Assembly (NCBI GenBank): GCA_002490635.1
Contig: DKUJ01000022.1
Location: 1 to 64,000, forward strand
DNA: 64,000 bases
Source: Porphyromonadaceae bacterium UBA7207
GTDB taxonomy: Bacteria; Bacteroidota; Bacteroidia; Bacteroidales; Muribaculaceae
Direction: 5' to 3'
The notes under the pieces are model-generated. The model made no database searches and was not told where the DNA came from. It was given only the letters and a program-made list of their open reading frames with translations. The position numbers and the translations under genes are program-made. Numbering within the stretch: position 1 is the stretch's first letter; each line of letters opens with the position of its first letter. Below are positions 18,700 through 26,905 of this stretch, in pieces.

Positions 18700-19094
18700 G
18701 TTTTCAACATGCCTTTATTATTATAGTCTTCTTTGTTTAAAAAAAATTATTTTGAAAGAAAGACACAGGAAGAATAATAATGGCTGTTGATATGTGCGAT
18801 AACTTTTTTGCTGTTTCCTTGACTTTATGGGTTATTGATGTCCGGGTTATGAATTTGCACACTTTATTGACATGCTATATTGCAGATATAATGTGTGTTG
18901 GATGTGTTATCTACATAGTGTTGATAATGTTGTGTTTTGATAATTTGATAACTTCAGGCGTTGATAAACCTATAGATTACGGTCTGTTCCGGTAGATAAC
19001 CGCATTGATATCTATGTGAGAAAAAGAACAGCCATAGACTTGACTTTTCCGAAATTGTACGGCTTAGCACATAATTGTGCAATTTCAAAATATA
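18700..19094 (+). repeat. Diverged direct repeat, copy 2
   Basis: Second copy of the unit described at 18190-18570. It contains a 71-codon open frame with no counterpart in copy 1, where the equivalent reading hits a stop within a dozen codons, so the unit is not protein-coding. Confidence 0.75.
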
Positions 19095-19202
19095 GTTTTC
19101 AGTAACTTATTCCGGCATTATCAACAGCGGTTGTCAATAAGTGTCAGTGAGATTTTCTCCGTTTAAAACGGACAAGATCTGTCTCACTCGGTGGTATGTA
19201 AA

Positions 19203-19240
19203 TAAAAAAGGCTGCACCGTGAATATACGGCACAGCCTTT
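19203..19240 (-). terminator. Intrinsic terminator after the duplicated-domain secreted protein
   Basis: AAAGGCTG-type arms at 19207-19220 and 19227-19240 pair over 12 of 14 positions around a short loop and are followed on the minus strand by TTTTTT-ATTT. Confidence 0.75.
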
Positions 19241-19262
19241 GATGTATCAGCGGAGGTATAGC

Positions 19263-20843
19263 TTAGCGAACGTAAACTTTGGTAACGTTGCTGCCCTGGC
19301 GGCGGATATAGATGCCGGCTTCGGGGTTGGCTACGCGCACGCCCTGGAGATTGTAGAATTCAACGGGAGCTTCATTGTCGACAGCTACGGATTCGAGGCC
19401 GCTGCCTTTTTTCACGAAGAGTGTGGGCAGGAGAACTTCAGCGGCATTTACGCTGGGAGCGATGTTGTTGTACCATGTACCTTCAGCACCTTTGGTAACG
19501 CCTACCAGACCGGTGTTGCCTTCGGCGGTGAGGGAGATGGAAGCTTTGCCGGCGGTGAAGCTGATTGTCCAGATGCAAAGGGGGCTTACTTCGGTGTAGA
19601 GCTGGAAGGAAGTGGTGTGGGTGCCGTCGAAGCCGAGATAGCGGCCATAGGAGTCCTTCATGGTGTATCCTTCGCCTTCGGCTTTGATGGTGATGGCGTT
19701 CTTGACATCGCTGGTGAGTTCGCCGTTGGTGATGGTAACGTCGGTGAGGCTGAGGCGGCCGAATGTGGAGCTTTCGGAGATAACGGTGCCGAGCTTGTCG
19801 TTGGCTACCATTACATATTCGGCACCGGAAGCGATGGCGGCGGTTTCAACGAAGATAGCTTCGTTTACCGGAGGAATAACCACTTCGCCCTGGAGTTTGA
19901 AGAGCTCGGGTTTGGCGGCATTCTCGGGGAGCTCTTCGGGCAGGTAGCATCCGAAGGAACCGAAAGCGGGATCCTGATAGATGGAATGGCCGGTAGCGAT
20001 GTTGGTGATGGTGGCCACGCCGGCATCGAAGCTTACAGTCCATACGCGGTTGTCCGCGCTGTCGTCGGTGGTGTCGAATGTCTTGTATCCGGTTTTGGCA
20101 CCAAGCATTTTTCCCTGTGCGGTCTCGATGGTGTAGCCACCCTGTACGGCAGTGAATTTAAGGGCATAGGAAGCGTCGCCTGCAAAAGAGGTGGCTGTTG
20201 CGCCGGCGGGGAGATTGGTGGAGCTCATGTAGCCGTAGTTTTTCTCAAAGAGCATGTTGTACATGCCACCTGCTACGAATACATAGCTCTGGCCGCTTTC
20301 AACGGCTGTTGCCTTGAAGTAGTTGGGTTCGGCAGGCTCGGGGGGAGTGATTCCGCCAAGTTCGCCGCCGCCAACGATATTCATGCTGGTGAAGCAGAAC
20401 TGGCCGGCTTTGGATTCACCATCGGTACCGTATGTTGCCTTTTCGCCCACGGTGAAGGTAACTTCAGCGGCGTTGCCGGTCCAGGTAACAGTCCAGTCGC
20501 CTTCGGCAGGATTGCTGATGGTAACGTTGCCGTTGCTGGCGGTAATGTCGGTGAGGCGTTTCTTGCCCTGCTTGGAAATGTTGAACACCATGGATGTGAT
20601 GTCGGCACCGCTGGTAACGGTGAGGGTGTTCTTGGCATAGAGGCGCAGGTCCTTGTTGTTTGCGTTGTATGCAGGCTTTGTGGTGCCGCCATTCTGGTCG
20701 GCAACGAACTTGAAGTCGGTACCTGCGGTGAACTCGGTAGGATTGGCACCCAGCTCGAGGTCGGCGAATGTCACTGTGGTGTCGGCCAGTGCGGAACCTG
20801 CACACAGCAGGCCGGCAGCCATGCTTAGTAAAAGTTTTTTCAT
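19263..20843 (-). CDS. Secreted protein with two related beta-rich domains and a T9SS-like tail
   Basis: 526 residues. A signal peptide (1-20, ending GSALA) is followed by a beta-sandwich segment (about 21-165) in which NISKQGKKRLTDIT and WTVTWTGNAAEVTFTVG recall Bacteroidetes surface domains. Two related units of about 135 residues come next (about 170-315 and 320-470); each has an opening of the form SGQSYVFVAGG / SGAEYVMVAND, a middle strand YTIETAQGKMLG / YTMKDSYGRYLG and a WTVSF / WTISF strand followed by an ATITN / ASISL strand. The pattern resembles beta-trefoil or fascin-like binding domains. The end (FYNLQGVRVANP, GIYIRR, KVYVR) is a typical type-A T9SS tail. Function unknown; surface binding is an inference. 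Confidence 0.8.
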   Translation of the reverse strand: MKKLLLSMAAGLLCAGSALADTTVTFADLELGANPTEFTAGTDFKFVADQNGGTTKPAYNANNKDLRLYAKNTLTVTSGADITSMVFNISKQGKKRLTDITASNGNVTISNPAEGDWTVTWTGNAAEVTFTVGEKATYGTDGESKAGQFCFTSMNIVGGGELGGITPPEPAEPNYFKATAVESGQSYVFVAGGMYNMLFEKNYGYMSSTNLPAGATATSFAGDASYALKFTAVQGGYTIETAQGKMLGAKTGYKTFDTTDDSADNRVWTVSFDAGVATITNIATGHSIYQDPAFGSFGCYLPEELPENAAKPELFKLQGEVVIPPVNEAIFVETAAIASGAEYVMVANDKLGTVISESSTFGRLSLTDVTITNGELTSDVKNAITIKAEGEGYTMKDSYGRYLGFDGTHTTSFQLYTEVSPLCIWTISFTAGKASISLTAEGNTGLVGVTKGAEGTWYNNIAPSVNAAEVLLPTLFVKKGSGLESVAVDNEAPVEFYNLQGVRVANPEAGIYIRRQGSNVTKVYVR

Positions 20844-20897
20844 AAGCTGAAAAATATTAATGATTGGTGATATATATGGTTTCAGACGTTAAGCCGG

Positions 20898-21959
20898 TTA
20901 TCGGGCACGGTTCTCGACATATCGGCGAAGGAAAATTTCGGTAGGGAAGTGGTCGGAATATCCTCCGAGAAAGCTTCCTGCGGAGAACGTGCGTCTGGGA
21001 TATCCTTGCCGGTTGCCTTCGGTGTCTTTCAGGAAGTCGAAGTTGAGCACGCGTGCCTCGAAGAAGTTCCAGCGGTTGTCGGGTGCGTTTACAAGGTTTC
21101 CGGAAACGATAATCTGGTCGAAGAGGTTCCAGCTGCTTTTGTATGCCAGAGTGCCTATTCCGCGGTCGAGTATGCGCCACCAGGGATTGTAGAAACCGTG
21201 CTCCCCTACTCCTTCTTTATCTTTTCCGGCGCCGATAACCTTTGCGCAGCTGCGATCCATGGGGTCGTCGTTGAGGTCGCCCATTATGATAACGCCCATC
21301 TGCGGGTTCACGCGCCACAGCGAGTCGGCAATCTGCATGCACAATTCGGCGGCTGCCACGCGGTTAGGCTCGGATTGTTCCTGGCCGCCTATGCGCGATG
21401 GCCAGTGGTTCACTATTACTGCTATCTGCTGTCCGAGCAGGCTGCCCACCACGCACATCTGGTCGCGGGTGCGGAAAGGAACGGCGTTGAGGCGGTGGTT
21501 TGTCACATTATGTACGCGGAAATAGCGGGGGTTGTAGATCAGTCCCACGTCGACGCCGCGGGCGTCGGGCGAATCATGATGGACGATGCGCAGGTTCAGG
21601 TCGCGTAGTTCTGGCTGGTTTATCACATCCTCCATCACCGAACGGTTTTCGATTTCGCTCACGCCCAGCAATGCCGGGCCGTAGGGGGTGGTCGGAGTCT
21701 TGAACTGGGAGATGGCGTAGGCCAGGTTGTGGATTTTCTGCCGGTATTTTCGGCCATCCCATTGTCGCTGTCCGGCGGGAGTGAATTCCTCGTCGCGTCC
21801 CTCGGCATTGTTGGGGATGGTGTCGAAAAGGTTTTCGAAGTTGTAGAAAGCTATTCCGGCCACCTGTACGCGGCGACCATTGTCGGCAGCGCCGACAGTA
21901 GGGCTTCCCAGCAAGCAGGCAACTGCTGCAAGGAGCAAAGAAATAGTGAATTGTCTCAT
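20898..21959 (-). CDS. Exported endonuclease/exonuclease/phosphatase family protein
   Basis: About 353 residues from the ATG at 21959, which gives a clean signal peptide (MRQFTISLLLAAVACLL); an in-frame start at 21992 would bury it. EEP-fold motifs are in order: FYNFENLFD (metal-binding Asn/Glu), GVSEIENR (catalytic Glu), VNHWPSR (His), GDLNDDP (Asp/Asn) and the terminal SDHFP. Members cleave phosphodiesters in nucleic acids or lipids; an exported one may scavenge phosphate or nucleotides. The specific substrate is open. It has its own promoter (21990-22020), divergent from secDF, and the 526-residue secreted protein starts 54 bases downstream. Confidence 0.88.
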   Translation of the reverse strand: MRQFTISLLLAAVACLLGSPTVGAADNGRRVQVAGIAFYNFENLFDTIPNNAEGRDEEFTPAGQRQWDGRKYRQKIHNLAYAISQFKTPTTPYGPALLGVSEIENRSVMEDVINQPELRDLNLRIVHHDSPDARGVDVGLIYNPRYFRVHNVTNHRLNAVPFRTRDQMCVVGSLLGQQIAVIVNHWPSRIGGQEQSEPNRVAAAELCMQIADSLWRVNPQMGVIIMGDLNDDPMDRSCAKVIGAGKDKEGVGEHGFYNPWWRILDRGIGTLAYKSSWNLFDQIIVSGNLVNAPDNRWNFFEARVLNFDFLKDTEGNRQGYPRRTFSAGSFLGGYSDHFPTEIFLRRYVENRAR

Positions 21960-21989
21960 GAGTATGAATTCAGGCAGTATGAACCGTTG

Positions 21990-22020
21990 CAAAAATACGC
22001 TTTTTTTTTGTTACAACAAA
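21990..22020 (-). promoter_or_regulatory. Promoter for the exported EEP protein
   Basis: Minus strand: TTTG at 22017-22020, 19-base spacer, TATTTTTG at 21990-21997. Both elements match the Bacteroidetes primary-sigma consensus, 30 bases upstream of the chosen ATG. Confidence 0.6.
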
Positions 22021-22070
22021 AAATAGTGCTGGAGTTGAGCGCCGTAACTGTCAGTTTCAAAAAAAAATGC

Positions 22071-22078
22071 TATATTTG
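22071..22078 (+). promoter_or_regulatory. Candidate -7 element for secDF
   Basis: TATATTTG matches TAnnTTTG and lies 56 bases before the secDF ATG. The -33 position holds only a poor match. Confidence 0.5.
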
Positions 22079-22134
22079 CCCGCTGAAACCGTCATATCGC
22101 GAAATTTAATTAATAATCTAAACCATATTATTAC

Positions 22135-25014
22135 ATGCAAAGCAAAGGAAACTTAGGCAGCATCGTTGCCGGCGTTATCGCTGTGTTCCTGGTGCTGGTA
22201 TGTTTGTTCTATCTCTCGTTTACCTATATCTCAAGTAGTTACGAGAGCAAGGCCGAACAGTACGCACGTGTGGAGAGCGGCAACAACGACGACGAAGCCT
22301 ACAACCAGGCTTACAAACACTACATGGACTCGCTGGGCGAGCGCAAAGTGTATCTGGGCTACTACACCCTCAACGATGTACGCAAGTGGGGAGTCGGACT
22401 CGGTCTTGACCTCAAGGGCGGTATGAACGTGATTCTCCAGGTGGACATGCCCGACATGCTCCGCTCCATGAAAGCCGGCGCCACCGACAGCGTGTTCGAG
22501 CGCGCTCTCGCCGGTGCCCAGGCTGCCGTGACCAGCCACAGAAGCGACGACTTCGTCAGTTCCTTTATAGAATCCTATCGTGAACAGCGTCCGCAGGCCG
22601 ATTTCGGCGTGGTATTCCAGGGAATAGTTCCTTCGGGAGCTTCCGACGATGCCGTGCGCACCGCACTCAAGAGCCAGGTGAAGGACCGTGTGGACAATTC
22701 CGCAACCAACGTGCTCCGCAACCGTATCGACCAGTTCGGCGTGGTTTCTCCCAACATCCAGGTGCTCCAGGGCAAGGACGGTCAGATTCTGCTCGAGCTT
22801 CCCGGTGTGAAAGACCACTCGCGTGTGCGTGACCTGCTGCAGCGTTCGGCCAACCTCGAGTTCTACGAGACTTTCACCGCCGACCAGGTGACTCCTTCGC
22901 TCAACCGTCTGGCTCAGGCAGCCGCCGGCGACACCGCGCTTAATGTGGCAGCGCTCTACACCATGCTCCAGCAGCCCGGTTATGGCGCTACCGTAGGCTA
23001 TGTGCCCGACGCCCGTGCGATGGCTCAGATCGATGCCGTGCTGGCAAGTCCTGCTGCACGTACTATCCTCAACCCCGACCTGCGTCTGCGCTGGAGCGTA
23101 AAACCCAGCATCCATGTCGATGCCAACGGCAACGAGGTGAATCTCGGCTATGCTCTCTATGCACTCAAGGCCAACGGCGGACGTCCTGCCCTCGACGGCA
23201 AGGCCGTTTCCGACGCTTCTTCCAACTACGACCCTCTGCGCGGCAATGAGGTTTCGATGCGCATGACAAGTGAGGGCGCACGCAACTGGGCACGCATCAC
23301 CGGCCAGAACATCGGTCATCAGGTGGCAATCGTGCTCGACGGCAAAGTGTACTCCGCGCCTAACGTGAACGACAAAATCGAAGGCGGACAGTCTTCGATC
23401 ACCGGCGACTTCACCATCGAGGAAGCCCGCGACCTTGCCAACGTGCTCAAGAGCGGCAAGATGGATGCCAAGGTAACCATCATCTCCGACATGGTTGTAG
23501 GTCCCTCGCTCGGCAAGGCAGCCATCAAGGCAGGTATTGTGTCCTTCGTTGTGGCTCTTGTGCTCCTCATGGTGTTCATGATTGCCTTCTACGGCCTTAT
23601 CCCCGGTCTTGTAGCCAATCTGTGCCTCATCTTCAACCTGTTCTTCACAATAGGTATTCTCGCATCCTTCCAGGCCGTGCTTACCATGAGCGGTATCGCC
23701 GGTATCGTGCTCGCACTGGGTATGGCTGTCGATGCCAACGTGCTCATCTTCGAGCGCACCAAGGAAGAGCTGCGTGCAGGTAAGAACGTGCGCAACGCAC
23801 TTGCCGACGGCTACAGCAACGCCTTCTCCGCAATCTTCGACTCCAACCTCACCTCCATCATCACAGGTGTTATCCTGCTGCTCTTCGGCACAGGTCCTAT
23901 CAAAGGCTTCGCCACAACGCTGATTATCGGCCTCATCTGCTCGTTCTTCACAGCAGTATATCTGAGCCGTCTTGTGTTCAACTGGATCAGCCGCAGCAAG
24001 ACCTTCGCCAGCCTCACCTTCACAACCGCACTCGGCCGCAAGCTGTTTGTAAACTCCAAAATCAACTTCCTTGGCCAGCGCAAGGCCAGCTTCACCATCG
24101 TGGGTGTGCTCATCGCCATTGTGGTCTGCTCGCTGTTCGTGCGCAAGCTCAACCAGGGTATCGATTTCTCCGGTGGCCGCAACTACATCGTGCGTTTCGA
24201 GCAGCCTGTGAACACCCAGGAGCTCCAGCAGGTTCTCTCTGCCGAGTTCCCCGGAGCATCCACCTCGGTGATCACCATCGAAAGCTCCAACCAGGTGCGC
24301 ATCTCCACCAACTACAACATCGACAGCGAAGATGCAGGCACCGAGGAAGAGATTGTAGGCAAACTCTTCAACGCCCTCACTCCCTACCTCCACGAAGGTA
24401 TCACACCCGAGCAGTTCTCGACTTCCGACGTTAACTACGGCATTGTTTCCAGCCAGAAGGTAGGTCCCAGCGTGGCCGACGACATGAAGAAGGACGCCGT
24501 TATTGCCGTTGTGATTTCGCTGATTGCGATGTTCCTCTACATTCTTCTGCGATTCCGCAATGTAGCCTTCTCGGTAGGCGCGCTTGCCGCCGTGGCCTTC
24601 ACCGCATTCATGATCATAGGCTTCTACAGCCTCTTCTATGGCGTGTTCCCCTTCGCCATGGAAATCGACCAGAGCTTTATCGCGGCGATTCTGACAGTCA
24701 TCGGCTATCAGATCAACGATACCGTGGTGGTGTTCGACCGTGTGCGTGAAAACACAGCACTGTATCCCAAACAAGACTTCTTCAGCACAATCAACAACTC
24801 CATCAACACCACACTGAGCCGTACCATCATGACATCGGCCTCTACCCTGCTGGTGCTTCTGTGCATCTTCATCCTCGGTGGCGATGCTATCCGCAGCTTC
24901 ACCTTCGCAATGCTCTTCGGTGTAATCATCGGTACCCTGGCAACCATCTATGTGGCTTGCCCCGTTGCCTACCTCACCGACAGCCGTCGCAAGGCAGCTC
25001 CCAAGAATGCCTGA
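22135..25014 (+). CDS. secDF: Fused protein translocase subunit SecDF
   Basis: 959 residues, a natural SecD-SecF fusion. SecD part: first membrane helix (about 8-30), the LDLKGGMNV motif near 91-99, a large periplasmic P1 domain, then a membrane block containing GMAVDANVLIFERTKEE (about 528-544). SecF part from about 650: GIDFSGGRNYIVRF and the final membrane block with NDTVVVFDRVREN (about 860). SecDF uses the proton gradient to pull preproteins out of SecYEG into the periplasm. The gene stands alone between a divergent promoter and a symmetrical terminator. A long periplasmic insertion (about 245-345) is usual in Bacteroidetes. Confidence 0.95.
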   Translation: MQSKGNLGSIVAGVIAVFLVLVCLFYLSFTYISSSYESKAEQYARVESGNNDDEAYNQAYKHYMDSLGERKVYLGYYTLNDVRKWGVGLGLDLKGGMNVILQVDMPDMLRSMKAGATDSVFERALAGAQAAVTSHRSDDFVSSFIESYREQRPQADFGVVFQGIVPSGASDDAVRTALKSQVKDRVDNSATNVLRNRIDQFGVVSPNIQVLQGKDGQILLELPGVKDHSRVRDLLQRSANLEFYETFTADQVTPSLNRLAQAAAGDTALNVAALYTMLQQPGYGATVGYVPDARAMAQIDAVLASPAARTILNPDLRLRWSVKPSIHVDANGNEVNLGYALYALKANGGRPALDGKAVSDASSNYDPLRGNEVSMRMTSEGARNWARITGQNIGHQVAIVLDGKVYSAPNVNDKIEGGQSSITGDFTIEEARDLANVLKSGKMDAKVTIISDMVVGPSLGKAAIKAGIVSFVVALVLLMVFMIAFYGLIPGLVANLCLIFNLFFTIGILASFQAVLTMSGIAGIVLALGMAVDANVLIFERTKEELRAGKNVRNALADGYSNAFSAIFDSNLTSIITGVILLLFGTGPIKGFATTLIIGLICSFFTAVYLSRLVFNWISRSKTFASLTFTTALGRKLFVNSKINFLGQRKASFTIVGVLIAIVVCSLFVRKLNQGIDFSGGRNYIVRFEQPVNTQELQQVLSAEFPGASTSVITIESSNQVRISTNYNIDSEDAGTEEEIVGKLFNALTPYLHEGITPEQFSTSDVNYGIVSSQKVGPSVADDMKKDAVIAVVISLIAMFLYILLRFRNVAFSVGALAAVAFTAFMIIGFYSLFYGVFPFAMEIDQSFIAAILTVIGYQINDTVVVFDRVRENTALYPKQDFFSTINNSINTTLSRTIMTSASTLLVLLCIFILGGDAIRSFTFAMLFGVIIGTLATIYVACPVAYLTDSRRKAAPKNA

Positions 25015-25026
25015 TAAGGACATCAC

Positions 25027-25070
25027 ATAAAAAGTACGCCCGGGACCGAAATCCCGGGCGTACTTTTTAT
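25027..25070. terminator. Symmetrical bidirectional terminator between secDF and the GT2 gene
   Basis: A perfect 19-pair stem (25027-25045 with 25052-25070) around a six-base loop, with A and T tracts at its base on both strands, so it can stop secDF transcription and the converging GT2/pyrF/prfA transcript. Confidence 0.9.
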
Positions 25071-25095
25071 GTTACGGTTATGTTGTGTGTGCGGT

Positions 25096-26031
25096 TCAGG
25101 CGTTTAGGATTGCCCGAAGGAGTATGTTCTGGCCTCGTCCGCCGAGGCGGCGGAAATGATAGAGGAATCTCAGTATCGCGCGCTCGCGCATTGTCTTTCC
25201 GCTGCATATCTGCCCGAGGCGTTGGCGGCATAGTGATGAAATACCGGTGTCGGCGCCACGTGCGGTATTGCCCAGATTGATGGCGCGCACGCAGTCGGTC
25301 CACAGATGTGCCTGCGGAGGCAGGCTGCGGGATATGAGCCGGAGAGGCAGTTCCATGCGTTCTATATAGTCTCCGTTGATATTCGCGCTTATGGATGCGG
25401 CCTGCTCTACCGTGGTTACTGTTGCGCGACCGTTAAGCTTCACAGCTTTGGCTCCGCCGGCTACCATGCGCACTCCAAGCTCGATGTCGTCCCATAGTCT
25501 TACCTGCGGGTTCCACATTCCGGCGTTTCTCACAGTGTCGGTGCGGGCGCACCATCGTTGTGTGGCGTAGCCGCCGTCGAAGAGCGAGTGCCAATGGGCG
25601 TTGTCGGCGTAGAAACGGTGTATGGAGCGCTTTCCTGAGATATTCCGGTGAATTGTATCCCAGCCGAGTATGTCGGCCTCAGGATGGCTTTCTATGCCGT
25701 TCAGAACGCGTTCTATATGTCCGGGGTGCATCAGGTCGTCGGAATCGAAGAAGAGCACCCATGGCGACTCCACGGCGTCCAGGCCGCGGTTGCGTGCGGC
25801 ACAGGCTCCGGGTGTGCTTTCGGAGAGAACAGTTACCGGACGTTCGGGGGAGTTGTTTTCGGCCTGCCACTTGCGCAGCACTTCGATGCTGCCGTCGGTG
25901 CTGGCGTTGTCGACCAGCACGGTGGCGAAACGCGGGGCGGTCTGTTGCCTCAGGCTCCCGAGGGTGTGCTCTACCAGATTCCGGCGGTTGTGCACCGGAA
26001 TCACTATTGTGAGCATATGGGCGCCGGACAT
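25096..26031 (-). CDS. Family 2 glycosyltransferase
   Basis: 311 residues with a GT-A fold: TIVIPVHNRRNLVEHTL at the start, DNASTDGS for the nucleotide-sugar pocket, and FFDSDDLMHPGH containing the DxD-like metal-binding motif. A downstream WDDIELG segment fits the catalytic base region. The acceptor and sugar are unknown; surface polysaccharide or glycoprotein synthesis is likely. It starts six bases after pyrF stops, so it is cotranscribed with pyrF although unrelated to pyrimidine synthesis. No membrane helix is visible. The start could also be the methionine five codons in. Confidence 0.88.
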   Translation of the reverse strand: MSGAHMLTIVIPVHNRRNLVEHTLGSLRQQTAPRFATVLVDNASTDGSIEVLRKWQAENNSPERPVTVLSESTPGACAARNRGLDAVESPWVLFFDSDDLMHPGHIERVLNGIESHPEADILGWDTIHRNISGKRSIHRFYADNAHWHSLFDGGYATQRWCARTDTVRNAGMWNPQVRLWDDIELGVRMVAGGAKAVKLNGRATVTTVEQAASISANINGDYIERMELPLRLISRSLPPQAHLWTDCVRAINLGNTARGADTGISSLCRQRLGQICSGKTMRERAILRFLYHFRRLGGRGQNILLRAILNA

Positions 26032-26037
26032 CGGCTG

Positions 26038-26874
26038 TCAGCGTTCTATCGCGGCGAGGTAGCCGGCCATGCGTTCGGCCATCTCGCGGGCAGCGGCAGC
26101 GGCGGCTTCCGCGAAGTCGTCGCCGGAAGAGGCATGGATAATGCCTCTTGAGCTGTTCACCAGAAGGCCGCATTCGTCGATCATGCCGTTTTCCACCACC
26201 TGTTCGAGATTGCCGCCCTGGGCGCCCACACCGGGCACCAGAAAGAAGTGACGGGGCACGAGCTTGCGCAGTTCCACAAGGCTTTCGGGACGTGTGGCGC
26301 CTACAACATACATTGTGTTCACCGGCGAGCCCCAGTGGCGGCTGAGGCGCACCACGCGCTGGTAGAGGGGCATGCCTTCGGCATCGGCGATTGTTTCGAA
26401 GTTTCCGGCCGAAGGGTTAGAGGTCAGAGCCAGCACAATGCTCCAGCGGTCGGCATGGTCGAGGAAAGGCCGCACCGAATCCTCGCCCATGTAGGGAGCG
26501 AGAGTAACGGCATGGCAGTCCATTGTGTCGAAGAACGTGCGGGCATAGCGTGCGGCGGTGTTGCCTATGTCGCCGCGTTTTGCGTCGGCGATAACGAACT
26601 GGTCGGGGTAGTTTTTGCGTATATAGGCCACGGTATCCGCCAGCGCCTGCCATCCTTCCGCGCCGTGGCATTCGTAGAAAGCTGTATTGGGCTTGTATGC
26701 CACGCAATAGGGGGCTGTGGCATCGATTATGGCTTTGTTGAAGGCCAGGATTGCTGCCGCAGGATTTGCGTCGGCACCAAGCGAAGCGGGCATGCGTGCG
26801 GGATCGGGGTCGAGGCCTACGCACAGGAAGCTGCCTTTGCGGAAAATGTTTTCTACTAATTCGGTGCGTTTCAT
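26038..26874 (-). CDS. pyrF: Orotidine 5'-phosphate decarboxylase
   Basis: 278 residues, the long (type 2) form of OMP decarboxylase, which makes UMP in the last step of de novo pyrimidine synthesis. Visible signatures are LCVGLDPDPARMP at the start, KPNTAFYE, the catalytic VIADAKRGDIGNT loop (about 94-106) with its Lys/Asp pair, and the phosphate-binding VPGVGAQGG near the C-terminus. It lies between prfA (31-base gap) and the GT2 gene on the same strand. Confidence 0.95.
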   Translation of the reverse strand: MKRTELVENIFRKGSFLCVGLDPDPARMPASLGADANPAAAILAFNKAIIDATAPYCVAYKPNTAFYECHGAEGWQALADTVAYIRKNYPDQFVIADAKRGDIGNTAARYARTFFDTMDCHAVTLAPYMGEDSVRPFLDHADRWSIVLALTSNPSAGNFETIADAEGMPLYQRVVRLSRHWGSPVNTMYVVGATRPESLVELRKLVPRHFFLVPGVGAQGGNLEQVVENGMIDECGLLVNSSRGIIHASSGDDFAEAAAAAAREMAERMAGYLAAIER

Positions 26875-26905
26875 ATCGTGTTGATGGCTTTTGTTTGTAA
26901 TTGTT

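Larger units (their letters stand above)
18131..19262. other. Gene-free AT-rich region with a tandem duplication
   Basis: No open frame here is credible: short frames do not survive between the two repeat copies. The stretch is far more AT-rich than its surroundings. It holds two diverged direct copies of a roughly 390-base unit (18190-18570 and 18700-19094), a terminator for the gene to the right (19203-19240) and five 9-mers of the form TTATC(A/T)ACA on either strand (18341, 18396, 18907, 18919, 19118). The A version and the T version each differ from the DnaA box TTATCCACA at one base. Confidence 0.8.

Noticed and set aside
18780..18995. A 71-codon hydrophobic plus-strand frame in repeat copy 2
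   Set aside because: The equivalent stretch in copy 1 has an early stop, so it is not under coding constraint.
22231..25026. A 931-codon minus-strand open frame across secDF
   Set aside because: Same composition effect; secDF motifs on the plus strand are intact and the antisense product is low-complexity His/Glu/Gly-rich.
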